A DNA stretch of 64,000 nucleotides from Edaphochlamys debaryana (taxonomy: Eukaryota > Chlorophyta > Chlorophyceae > Chlamydomonadales). Under the pieces are notes generated by a model that had not been told where the DNA came from, searched no databases, and was given only the letters and a program-made list of their open reading frames with translations. The DNA is taken from positions 1,922,001-1,986,000 of the forward strand of contig JAEHOE010000004.1 in assembly GCA_016858145.1 (NCBI GenBank). The letters are read 5' to 3'. Below, one piece after another: positions 10,566-22,800 of the stretch. The stretch's first letter is position 1, and every line of letters starts with the position of its first letter. The position numbers were made by a program, and so were the translations under genes.

Positions 10566-13500
10566 ATGCAGTCCTGGCAGCGCGCGGATCGCTTGTGTTC
10601 CCGGGTTGCTATCATGCCGTCACGCTCACACATCGTGACGCTGAAGGCCGCCGCCTTCGTGCTCGTCGCACTCGCTGTTGCGGGAGGGCTGGCTCCAAAC
10701 GCTGCAGCGGAGAGGTGCGGCTGGGTCTTCTCTATCGAAAGCGCTATGCAGTGGATGGGCGGGCCTGTGAGGGCCTCAAAGCATGCCCGCCCCCCCTAAG
10801 CCCTGGGCCCCCGCCCTGGGCCCCCGCGCTCCACTCGCTCAACCCTGCTTTGCCCCTCTTGCCCACATACGCAGAGTCGACGAGATTCCCAGTGACATCA
10901 TGGACGCCATAAGCGGCATGGCAGCGGGCATCCAGGCTTCCGACGAGACGCTCTCCCTTGCGACCGCTTTCATCCAAGCGGGCCTCCCACCCACCAACGC
11001 CAGCTACTGTGCGGCCCTGACGCAGTCCCTCAGCGCAGCCAGCTCGTCCCTAATCCCTGCTCTGGAGCAGACGCTGCGTGACGCCACCAGCGGCCTTCCC
11101 CGCTCAGCGCAGCTGGCAACCGGAGCTGTGGAGCCGTGCCGCACGCTGCAAGGCCTCTTCTCATGGGTACTGAACACGGCTGTTAGAGGCGGCACAGTTC
11201 TAGGCTGCTTTACTGCGTCGGAATGGTCAACTGGCGTTGACCTCATGGCCACGGCGGGTGATGCGGGCCTGATCGCGGCGGCTCGGGACTTTGCCCAGGG
11301 TTTGGGCCGCCTCAGCCTTGACTACTGCAACGGAGACATTCCAGGTGCGTCGATGGCAGTAGGCTGGCCAGAAGTGTCTTTCCTTCAGCACGTCAGGCTA
11401 GCAGCAAGCGGGCTAGGTATCCCATGTAGGCTAGCTCAGCAGCGGCCCCGCGTGAGACGCGCTGATCCCATGCGGATCCTGATGCATGCATCCCTTGTCC
11501 CCATGCAGGCGACTGGGGCCAGCCGTACGGCGCCGAGCTCAAGGCCCTGCGTGGCCTCGCCGACATGAACCCGCCCACACCGCCCCCAGCTCTGAGCTCC
11601 GACGCGCCGCCCAGTCCCCCACCAGACAGCCCCGGCTTCCCCCGGAGCCCCGGGCACCCGTGGACGCCCGACGTGCCCCCGCCCCCCGACATGCCCGAGC
11701 CCCCCGAGGGACCCTTGCCGCCTCTTGAGCCGGGGCAGCCGGAGAACCCCCACCCTTCTCCAGAAGACAACGCGCATCCCCCGCCCTTTGAGGAGGAAGT
11801 TGAGTCCCCGCCCCCACCGCCACCCCCGCCCCCGCCCCCTTCGGGCGACGATGGGGACTACGGGGACGCTCCTCCGCCTGTTGACAACTATAATTACTAC
11901 AGCTTATCCACGGACTGGACCATTACCGTTGGTGGCCGCCGCCGCTTGGCAGCTGCAGAGCAGCGGCGCAGCCGCCGCCCCAGAGCCGTCCATTTGGGCG
12001 GGCGCTATGACGGACCGGAAGCGGAGAAGGGCGGCGCCGCGCAGCAGCCTCAGCAGCAAGCTGAGCGCCCCATCCACAGCCGTCGTGCGCTATTGCAGGG
12101 TGAGGCGCAGGCGGCTGGCGGGTGCATGGCTGGGGCTAAGCGTCGCGTTGCCTAGAGCGGCGAATCACAGGTTTCCTGAGTGCTTGGCCGCACCTTCCGC
12201 TTCCACTTTGCACTCCCCTCAGGTGCCATCCTGCTTGGGGTCCAACTGGCGAACAGCTCCACCGACAGTACGGGCCGCGTGCTGAGGGGGCGCCCCGAGG
12301 TCATCCTGCCCAACGGTACCCGGGGAACCGTCTGCGGTAAGAATACATGAGCTACGCGCAGGCCATGGTTGCCGAGATGGTGCGCTGGGCATGTACCGCA
12401 GGGTGGTCAAGCGCGCAAACCGCCTCTGCTGCTGCCCCCTCAGACGATGCCTTCACGGACGCTTCGGCCACGGTCCTTTGCCGCCAGCTAAATGCATCTA
12501 TCGGCGTGGCGTACAACGATTCCATGTTTGGGTCCCCCTCGTCACCGTTTGTCCTGGATGACCTCCGCTGCACGGGCACCGAGACCAACGTTGGACAGTG
12601 CCCCGCCAGAGCCCTGGGCTCCCACGACTGCCGCGAATGGGTGAGGCGTCGTGCCGCGTATCTGGCTATCTGCCCCCGAGCTCAGTCCAGCGTGGCAGTG
12701 CTCATCAAGTCCGTGCCCCCATGTTTGCCCTTGTCCAACTACCTTTAGGAGGCGGCTGGCATTTTGTGCTACCCTGCACGCAACTCGCAAGGTAGGATTT
12801 GTGGGGCGCGGCTGGTAGGCGCACATGCCCAGGTAGGGGAGGCCATCGCTCCGCGTGGATTGCGGTGTGCTGCGGTCCGTGCTAGCTGCCATCCAGACCG
12901 GCGGATCCTATCTCTTTTTGTCTTGGAAGCCTGCTAGATGTGGAGGGTGGACTAGCTGCTGTGCTCGAAACAGCCGCCGGTACCAGATTATGTACCCCGC
13001 CGTTTCTGCCCTTCCTCACCCTTCTCCCCAGCCTACTGCTTCGCCGCCGCCGCCAACATCTCTCGGTTCAGCCCCTTTGCCGCCTCCCGCACCGCCCCCA
13101 CCGCCTCCCGCTGCGCCCAGCTCCTGGCCATCGCCGCTGACGTCACCACGCTCCTGGGCAACACCTTCCCCGGCATGCCCCTAAGCTTTGGCGAGGCCTT
13201 GCAGCTCCCCTGCTTCAACGCTTCAGTGCTGCCCGCCGCTCGGACATGGCTTGCGGCCTGGCGTGCCGCGGCCTCAAGCGCGGGCTGCCAGGTCCTGCCC
13301 TTTGTGTGGATGCAAAGCCTCGCAACCCTACCCGAGATGCCTCCACCGCCCTCTCCGAGTCCCCCTAGCCCGCCGCCGCCTAGACCTCCTCCCCCTTCCC
13401 CTCGGCCTTCCCCGCCCCCTCCCTCTCCTCGGTCCTCCCCTCGCCTCTCCCCACCGCCTCCCCGGCCGTCGCCTCCCCCGCTCGCCAGGCCGCCCCCGCC

Positions 13501-16500
13501 ACCCCCACGCCCCCGGCCCTTGCGCATGGCGCCGCCACCATTCCCTCCCCGCCCGTCGGTGCCCAAGGCGCCCAACGCGCCGCCTTTCACGGCTGGCGCC
13601 CCACCTTATTGCCCGACGGCAATCGCGCTGTGGCCCACGGATACGGACAGAAGCCTTGGCAACTCGTTGCCCACCACCTACATGGACCTATCCGCCTTTG
13701 TCCAGTCCAACACCAGCTTCCAGCATTACTTGGCAGCGGACAAGACGCAGTTCCGCCTGCCCCTCACCACCTCCTGCACCCCGCCGTCAGGCCAGACGTC
13801 CCACACGGCGGGTTTCGTGGCCGCGGTCGTTGCCGCCAACACCGTTGTGGGTACCATTGGCTCCGTCACCAATACCACCGGCGGCGGAACGGTCAACGTC
13901 ACCGGCGCGGCCAACGCCACCCGCCCCGGCTCGAAGCAGGCCATCGCCTGGCTGCGCGCGGTCAAGACGTTCAGCTCCCTGTGGTCTCCACGCGACCTTG
14001 TCAACAAGACCGCCCTCGCTCTCGTCTTGACTCGCCGCAACACTTCCTTCGCGTTGGGCGGTGACAACGACTCCAGCCCGACAGCGTGGCTTCCGTCTCG
14101 CATGATGGACCAACGACACCTGGTGACCCTGCTCGAGCGCTTCAGCCGCCCCGGCGGCATCGACCTCCTCCACGTTCTCGACGACCTGCCCTCATCACAA
14201 GTCAAGCGTCCCAACGCTCCGGCGCAGTCCTTTGTGGCGATGCTGGACTCTGCCGCCAAAGGGCGAGGTGGTGGCGGCGCACCGCCGCCCCCCCCTGACG
14301 ACACCTCCAACGATGACGACGACAGCGCAGACCCTTCCAACAACCCTTCCAGCACTGCTCCCCCAAGGCAGCCGTCATCGAGGCTGCGCCCATACCCCCC
14401 CGCCACGATCTTTGCCCAACGGATTCCCCTGGAGCCGGTCTGTGTCTCGTACGAAGACAGCACCAACAAGGAAGCGGATGCCCGGAGCTTGCTGGCGGGC
14501 GCGCCCAGCCCGCAGCAGTGGGGCGTGGCCGTCCAGGAGGGCGAGTCCTATCTCCTCTCAGTCTGCAGCAAGCTCACGGTGCGTGCATTGCGGGGTGTAC
14601 CCGGGGGTTGCATGTTGTGCACTGATGTCCCTAGCTCGTTGCGTGAGCTGCGGACCAGCAGCGGCCACCACGCTGCTTACAGCTGCTTAGGTCCCAACTG
14701 TCGGGTAGGCCGACTTCCCTCACCCACTCCACGCTGCCGTGCCCTCTCCGCAAGCACAGACCCGGCAAGCCATCACGGGTGTATCGCTTGCTAACCTGGC
14801 CATCATGGAGGATGCCAACAATCTGTTCAAGAACCTCCTCCGTCCTTGGAGCAAGGCCACCCGCCAACTTCCAGCGCTGCCGGCGGCCAATCTGGCGTAT
14901 TTGGACGTGTCAGGTGGGTGGAGGCCCGGTCATTCGCTTTGGGACCGGGCACGTGGAGGAGGGCTACCATGGGATGATTCCCGCGCCTCTCGGCACAGCA
15001 ATCTCCCCGGCACTGCCGTGTGAGCAGCTGTGACTACCGTAGACTTGATCTGGCCTGTCTTGTCCTTGTCCTCTTCGACCCGCAGGCAACGACCTGTGGG
15101 GACCCGTGCCGGCGCTCCCGGTGCCCGTGCTGTACGCCAACATGTCGTACAATAAACTCGTGGGCAGGCTGTATGATTCGCTGGTCCAAAACCTGCCGTA
15201 CTCGACCTTCGCCACCACCCTAGTCCTGGATCTGAGCTTCAACTCCCTCACGGGGCCGCTGCCCTCCCTGGAAGATGCCGTGCGCTACAACGAATCGGCC
15301 TGGCGTGCGCTCCTGGACAATGCCGTCCGTGTAGACCTGTCAGGTGCGCCCTGGAAAGGGGTGTTGCAGGCATCCTGGTACTGGTTACGCTGCGACAAGG
15401 GGGACTGGTCGGGCCCCAGGGGGTGGCTTGGGGCACTGCCGTGCTGAGCGAGCGACGCGCGAGGTATTCTAGGCCTGCCTGAGCGCGTGATTGAGAGTGG
15501 CTCCTGCGGGTCCTTCCCGCAGGCAACAACCTGGAGGGGCCCCTGCCGCCAGACTGGGCGCCCCTGCTGTCCACCCTCGACCTCGTCATCACAAGCAACC
15601 CCAGTCTCACCGGCACTGTTCCAAGCGAGTGGATCGAGGCTGCCCTCAACCCCAACTCGACACGGGGCGGGGCTTTCGCGATCGACCTGACGGGCTGCTC
15701 CGGCCTGACCCAGTCGTACACGAACCTCACTCAGTACGACGTGCTCCGTACGGAGGGCACTCGGCTGAACGTCGTGTGGCGAAACCTGACGGAGGCCGGG
15801 CGCAACTGGACTTGGGTGGTGAACAGGGTGGCGGCGGGGCACATGAGCTTCGAGCAGGTGTGTGTGGGTGCGTGATGGGTGGGCTTTTTGTTCGACAGGG
15901 CCCAGGGGAGGCAGGGGCCTACTGTACGGACCCGCACGGTCAGAGTCCAGTCCAGCGTCCTCCCTCTCACTCGCTGCTTGCCCTTGTCCCCCAACCGCCC
16001 AGGTCACCTACAAGCAGGCCTTCTCTTTCACCTACATCATCACGCCCTCCAAGACCATCGACTCAGACGATGCCGTCAAGGTCTGCTCTGCCGTCGACAA
16101 GCTCCAAGGCCAGGAGCAGGACCCCCTGAGGAGCGCCATCATCATCACGCGTGTGGGGCCCTGGCCTAGGGAGCGCACGCACCTGGAGGTCCATGACCTG
16201 TACATGGAGTGGCAACCGGACCCGGCCGTGTGGTGAGCCTGGTGGCCTGGATGCGTGCTGGCTGTCCTAAGGGAGTCGGGAGGGCCCCCCTGAGCCTGAG
16301 CCCGCTGAGCCCGAGGGAGCTCGGCGGCTCGGGACCCCGTGCAGAGCACAACCTTCCCCGAGCAAGTTACATGCTGGCTTTGCGGGGCCTTGAGGCTCTG
16401 ACCGTGTGCGTTTGCGTGCCATTCCCCCTGGCCCACAACAGGTGCTATGGTGGCACACATGCTCGGGTGAGCCATTTGGGGGCATTCCTTGGCCGGGCCT

Positions 16501-18447
16501 TGAGCTGCGCATACAGTTACCCGGGCGCCTGACGCACATGCCTCCAGCTGCCCCCCTACTGGTGGCTCTCTTCTGACCCCCAAAACCCCGCCCGCCCATA
16601 CCATCTGCGCCTCCTTGACGCAGCTCATGAACGCTGTGTACCTGTGGGCGCCAACAATTGGGCTCGCCGTCCTGATGCTCCTGGTCGCGTTTGCCCTGCG
16701 TTCATGGCGCAAGCGCAAGCTTAAGAAGAAGCTCGCAGCGGCGGCGGTAGCCAGCGGTGACACGTCTGCCACCATCACCAATTCCCGCGGTTGCTGCTCC
16801 TGTCTGGGCCGGTGTTTCCTCGGTATCGTGGGAGCAGTGGTGAGATGCTGCTCGTCTTGCGGCGGCTCCGCTGGGCTCAAGTGGATGTGGGGACTCATTG
16901 TAACCCTGTACGAGGCCATCGACCCCAGCGTCTCAGTCACGATCTACTGGATTGATATCGCATCGGTGGGTGCGCTGCAACACCACGGGGTGCATGTCGA
17001 CGCTTCCTGCTGGCCACGTGGTACTCCTGTCCCCCTGTGCCTGCCAACTCACCCTCCCTCCTTCCATGCGCTGCGCTCAGGACATCTACTGGCTGGCAAT
17101 GTACCAAGGCTGGTCGACCAACCCGGCTCCTGCAGCCGTGGTGGCCGGGATCGTGGTACTCAATCTGGGCGTGAGCTGGATGTTACACTACCACGCATAC
17201 CAGGCATACCGTGCTTTGCGTCGCTCGCAGAAGGAGCAGCAGCAGCAGCAGCAGCAGCAGCAACGGTCGCCGCCGCCATCCCAGCGGCCAAACGAAGGAC
17301 AGCCGAGCCGTTGCTGTCCCGCCATGACACCGGGCTGCTGCCTCCACTGGACAGTCTGCTGTGTCATCTCGCCAGCAGTGGGGGGCACCTACCAGATGGT
17401 GTACGACTTGTGGCTGACCCTTATCGTGTATGGCACGGGCTTGTACGTCACGTGCTGCTGCAAGCTGGAGTGTCCGCAGGCGCCGGCGGAGCAGCCGCCG
17501 GTGGAGCAGCTAGAGCAGCCGCCTGTGCGCGGGGAGCCGGCTCGTGGCAGTGCGGAGGCTTCCAGTGGACCCAAAACCCCCCCGCACGTGAAGAACGCGG
17601 CGAAGTGCACCAAGTGGCTGCCGTGCGAACCTCAAAAACCTATGGAGGTATTCGAGAACACGGTAGGACGGGTACGGGGCGGGTACGTGGGTGGGTGGCG
17701 TGGCGTCAGGCGGATGACTCAGCACGGCTGCCGTACCTGGCTTTCCGCTCGCGTTGTGCTTACCGTGCCGCTGTGGTCGATCGCCGCCCGCATGCAGATG
17801 CTCCTCGAGACCATTCTCGAGTCCTTTCCCCAGGCTGTCGTACAGACGGTTGTCTACGTGGTGGGACGAGACGCTGGCATCCCGGTGCTGACACCTGTCT
17901 TCTTCTTCTCCGGCGCACTGAGCGCGGTCAGCCTGCTCTCGAGCGTCTTCAAAGTTTCTAAGCGGTGAGTGGTCACGGCGGCGTAGTGGTGTGCGCTCAC
18001 CGGCCCAGGCCACGATCAACTAGACCCACCCGCACCCACCCAGAACTCGCCTTAAGTCCACCTGGCCCCCTCCCCTACTCCCCCAGGCTGTCCAACTCCA
18101 GACAAGACTTCCTTAGGCACAGTTGCCTAGAGGTGAGTCAGCACCAGGGTCCGTGCTGCGGCCGCAGGGGGCTCCGTGGGGGGCATCAAGCGCAGAGCAT
18201 CAGAAGCGCAACACACTTGCCCGTTCTTGTGACGCCCTTGCAGGCATGCTGCCCGTGGTATGGAACCCATGCCTCGCCCCCTCCAAGCGCAACGGAGCGT
18301 GGGGCCGTGGACGGCGACGCTAAAGCCAAGCCAAGCGTTGGAGTGGAAGTCAACGCCTACGCGTCGTCCCAGAGCTCCTCCGACGGCAATCCTTCCGCGC
18401 AGAACGCTATGCGCCCCCCTGTCAGGCCAGAGGCTTCTAGACAGTGA
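10566..18447 (+). CDS. SRCR / Pro-rich / LRR receptor-like protein with multi-pass XKR-like C-terminal half
   Basis: Seventeen exons, all phases closing: 10566-10714, 10875-11344, 11509-12099, 12223-12336, 12444-12640, 12749-12791, 13032-14578, 14760-14913, 15086-15343, 15523-15857, 16003-16232, 16442-16466, 16624-16965, 17081-17662, 17798-17964, 18087-18132, 18244-18447; 1817 residues. Order: signal peptide (hydrophobic AAAFVLVALAVAGGLA); Cys-containing helical region; Pro-rich linker; SRCR domain (about 410-520: GTVCDDAFTDASATVLCRQL, VLDDLRCTGTETNVGQC, HDCREWEAAGILC); second Pro-rich linker of volvocine wall type (PPSPSPPSPPPPRPPPP); leucine-rich repeats (about 1040-1285: LDLSFNSLTGPLP, VDLSGNNLEGPLP); membrane segments from about 1372 with Arg/Lys-rich stop-transfer; ESFPQAVVQTVVYVVG; short Ser-rich tail. 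Predicted plasma-membrane receptor or adhesion protein. The membrane half is paralogous to the gene at 1-2248. Start could also be the ATG at 10614, keeping the signal peptide. XKR-like is tentative; SRCR and LRR are firm. Confidence 0.85.
17237..17263 (+). repeat. CAG trinucleotide repeat encoding poly-Gln
   Basis: Eight CAG codons followed by CAA in the loop after a predicted membrane segment of the SRCR/LRR protein. It is absent from the paralogue at 1-2248. Confidence 0.85.
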
Positions 18448-19820
18448 CCCGGTGCCTTGCCGCCAAATTGCATGCATCCAGCTGTCCTTCGATAGGGTTT
18501 TGTTAAGGGTCAATCGAGGGGACTGTTGTTGGGACGCCCGGGTTGTCAGGAAGATTGCGGGCTGGCTGTTGGGGATTGAGGGGGACAGGGGAGCTAGGGG
18601 CAACGGACAACGCAGTCTGCGCCATTGTGCAGTGAATGACTAATTCCACCATGCACTGAACATTTGGCTAATGGACATGAACACTTACGGGCAGCAGGAT
18701 GAACACAAGGGGGTATTGCGCACTGTTCCCCCGGCTGGCACGACAAGCAGGCAAGCGCAGCGTGCGCGCGTTGTAGAAGGATCTATGACTGGGTGGAAGA
18801 CAAGCCCCATCGGGCATTGTGCAGCAAGTTAGACTGTCGGGACGTTGATACACGCTTGGGTTTGGGTGGCAGGGAGACAGGTGGTCCGCATACAGAGATG
18901 CACAAAGCAGTTGGGCAGTTGGGCGTATGTAGGTGTCGCAGAGGTGCGTGGGGCTATGGGGTGGCGTGAGGCTGGATGCGGCAGGCAGTAGAGACTATGA
19001 TGGTTCATCTCTTTCAAGCAAGTCTCAGCGGTCTGTGCTGGTAGGTGACAGGCAAGCGAGGGTGCGAGGGTGTTGAGGGTTGCGGAGCATCTTGACGCCT
19101 TGAGAAGCCCGTGCCTGCAACGCACAGCTACTTCTGCCTTTGCCACGGGCCACGCCTGGCCACGGGCCACCAAGAGGTCACATTCCGCCACGCGTAGTCC
19201 CCTTCAAGAAAGTCCCCCTCCCCTCGGTTGCTGTGGAGGTGGTGGAGGCACCCCGTCCTGACCCCGTCGAGGTCGGCGCCCGCCGCCTCGACGCCTGAAA
19301 CCGCCGAAGCCGAAAAGGCCCCTGCGCCACCAAACAGTCGCTAGCTATCGCTTTGCTTTGAGCTCCTTCCCGCCTGCGTGCCCTGTTCCGGGCCCGAAGT
19401 CGTCCCCCGACTTTCTAACCGGCCGAACCGGGCCAGACCACCCCTTTACAGCTAGCTACACTCGTTGGGTATTCCTGCACACTTGGGATGCACTCGGCCG
19501 AACGCGAGGTATTTCGTATTCGCGCCAGCGCACTGAAGGTTGCGACCAGTTTGCTCCGCATTGCACGTCGAGGTATGCGATGCACTAAGAGGTACACGGC
19601 GCGCAGGGGGCAGCTGAGCGAAGCGGGCCGGGCCCGCCTGAGCGCCCGCGAACAGGCCCATCGCCCATCGGGCTGCGCCAGGCCCAACCGCGCCGCGACT
19701 GGGCCATATAACGCGCCCCCACTGCTATGCTGCATACTTTGTTCATACACCTTTCACATACCCCCGAAATAAGCAACACCAGGCAGCAAAAAGCGCTTAG
19801 GCGCCCAGCCAGCCACCAGG
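18448..19820. other. Intergenic, upstream region of callose synthase A
   Basis: No supported coding exon. It must contain the 3' UTR of the SRCR/LRR gene and the promoter and 5' UTR of callose synthase A. The stretch 19690-19800 is relatively AT-rich before the ATG at 19821. I found no clear TGTAA for the upstream gene. Confidence 0.45.
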
Positions 19821-22800
19821 ATGCTCCCGTCGGAAAAGCCGGGGGGAGCCCTGCTTCTAGGCATAGGCAGCAGGAAGCAGGACGTTGAGACCCTAGTTGT
19901 TGCGGTGAGCATCGCGAGCAGCCCGCGGTGGCTGGCGGGGGTTCGTGGAACCGAGCGTTCTTCTTGCGCCCTGCGCGCTCCTACTGATAGCGGTGCGGCT
20001 TGCGCTGACACTAACGCGCTTCCCGCCTGCCTTTTGCGTAGTACTCGACCTCTCTCGCCATCCGGCTCGGCTTCGCGACGTTCGCGCCCAAGGCAAGTGC
20101 AGTGTGAAGCGCTGTAGTAACAGGAAGCACAGGGGTGATGGGCGCGAAAGCCTAGAGTTGGGCCCGCGTTCGGCCCCAACCGGTGCTGTCGAACCCCTCC
20201 TTGCCCTGCTCAACCCTCCTGCGCCCCCCTCAGGCATCTAAGGCTTCCGGCAACGCGCCCGCGCCTCCCCCCGCCTGGCACCCGTCCACCGCCTTCGTGG
20301 CGGCCGCCTCACTGTCCGCGGCTCTAAACGATGTCGCCAGTCGCACGCCTGTCCCCGAAGGCACAGGTGCGTGTTGCTGGAGCCATTGGCGTGCTTCCGG
20401 CCTTGGACCACCCGGTTTAGAGGAAGCCACACCACGCTTTGCGGTACTCTACTTCCTGATACCATGTGAAGTGCTCTCACCTCCCCCGGCCCCCGTGTAT
20501 CTGCTGCAGTTGCCGGCTCGGTCCCCCACCTGGCCGCCGCGGCTCGCCAGCTGCACGCCCTCTCCTTCCAGCCCTACGCCACCTGGCTCAAGGCCGTCCG
20601 TATGCCGGTGCCCATTCGGTCGAAGACGGACGTGGCCGAGGAGAAAGACGTGGTCGTGTCCCTGCATCAGGACGTGGGAGTAAGTTGCGGCCCTCAACCC
20701 CTCTCGTGCTTCGGCTCTGCCCTGCAAAGTCCTTAACCCGTGCTTACCTCCGTCGCTCTCCATCACTGTAGGAGCTGGCGCTGTGGTGGCTGCTGCACAC
20801 CGAGTCTGCCAACCTGCGCCACACGCCCGAGGCGCTGTGGTTCCTCTTCTTCTGTGCCTCCGTGTCGGACGAGGCGACGGCGGTGAGGCCCTGACAACCC
20901 TTGGCGACCGAGCTTACGCTCATAGTTTTGCGCTGGGGCCTAGCCGTCTGCGCTGGTCACCTGGCTTGTAATGCGCTAGCTGTCCTGCCTTGTGACCTGA
21001 CGTTAGGCTCGCCCGCACTCCTGTCGTCCCTGCCCCCGCCAGGTCCTGGGCCCACGCGACCCGGCCGACCTGATCACCTTCTACACTCACCTCAACTCGA
21101 TGGTCGCCACCCCCACCCTCAAGTTCCCCGTCCTGGCGCCCTCCAAGGCCCCCTCGGGCGCCAGCAGCCCCTCGCCCAAGAGCCTGGCAGAGCTCATCGC
21201 TCGGCTCCACGCCCTGCTCCGCGCGTCCAAGCACGTTGCGGAGCCCGCTGCCGCCGCTGGTTCCACCGGCCCCAAGAGCGTGTACGGGTCGCCGCCGCCG
21301 CCCCCGCCGCGGCCGCCGCTTCCCCCGTCCGCCAGCCCGCCGCCGCCGGTGGCCCCGCCGCTGGGCCGCGCTTCCCCCGCCCGTCCGGGCGTGATGTCGC
21401 CTGCGGGCCTGGCCATGGAGCTATCCCCAGCTGACGTGGTGGAGCAGGAGGGAGCCGAGCAGGAGGCGGCGGACGAGGAGGCGGCAGATCAGGACGTGCA
21501 CGTCGTCCTCAAGACCGCCGAAGTGACGGCGGAGGCCGCCCCGGCCCTGCCCTCCAGCCGGCGGGCATCCGACTCTGGCGAGACCCAGCCGCGTCCCACG
21601 ACCGGCGAGGGCGCCAGCAGCAGCACCTCCGCCACGGCCAGCCTCGACGAGACGGACACGGCAACCAGCCAGCCCACCCCGGGCGGCGCCACCGCCGTGC
21701 TCAAGGTCTCACCGCCGGTCGCCGCCTACGTCGTTGCCATCGACCCCGCCAGGGCCAGCTCTCCCTTGGAGGCCTATGCCGAGCTGCTGAGGCAGCTGGT
21801 GCCGCCCTCGGACCGGCCGCTGGGCGTGCCGTTTCTGGATCAGTCCATCGCTCGGTCACTGGAGGCGTACGGCGATGACGGCAGCGGCATGGGCTCGGAC
21901 TATCTCCGGAAGGTGGGAGCAGCGGGAGGATTCGTGGGGTTTTGCGAGTGTCGCGCTTGCTGATTGCGCGCATGCTGTGCTGGGCTCGTGCCTGTCGTGC
22001 CTCAGCAGCTGAACCCGCCCCGCCCCGCTGCCCCTATCTACCTACCTCCCGCCCCGCAGATCGTTCAGCCGCTGTTCCACTTCCTGATGGAGCAGATCTA
22101 CCTGCTGGGCCAGCTCAAGAACCACGGCATGGAGGCCGCCGTACGCGTGTCGTACGATGACGTCACCGAGTCGATGAGTCACCCGGAGGTGTTTGCGGCG
22201 CTGCGGGCGGCGCTGCTGGAGCACAACAACCGCACGTATGCCTCCAGCGGCTCGCTGCGCGCGTCTAAGAGCGGCTCGCTGCGCGCTTCCAAGAGCGTGC
22301 GAGAGAGCCGCGATCTGGAGATGGGCGAGGTTGGTGCCCCGCAGGGCCCGACTGACGCCATGCTGTGGCGCCGCCTCATGTGTCTGGGCACGAGGCTGCT
22401 GCAGAAGAGCGCTACCATGGCTGCCAGCCGTGAAGTGCCGCTGGAGGGTGAGTCAGCGCTGGAGGAGCAAGGGCGTGTGTGTCGAGGGTTGGCTGCGATT
22501 GGGGCGGTGGGGGACGCTTGCTGCTCCCGTGACCAAGCTGTGGGCGAGGCCTGACGAAACACCCGCTGTCCTGAACAGCTACGCTGCTTGACATGTTTCC
22601 ACGTCCTTGCCCGCCGCGCAGACGTGCGCCCCGCCGGGGAGTCGAAGGTGCAGCTGAGGCCGACGGCGTCCGCCGGCCCGCGCGTGCCCCTGCTGCGCCC
22701 CGCCCTGCCCTACTTCGAGCGCGTGCGGCTCCTGATGCACGGGCCAGCGGGGACGGAGCCGGCCGAGGCCCCCAAGAAGGGCACGCAGGCGTCGGCGGAG

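Noticed and set aside
16233..16532. Separate small gene between the LRR and membrane exons of the receptor
   Set aside because: The only useful piece is the 25-nt microexon; the rest shows intron-like composition and stops.
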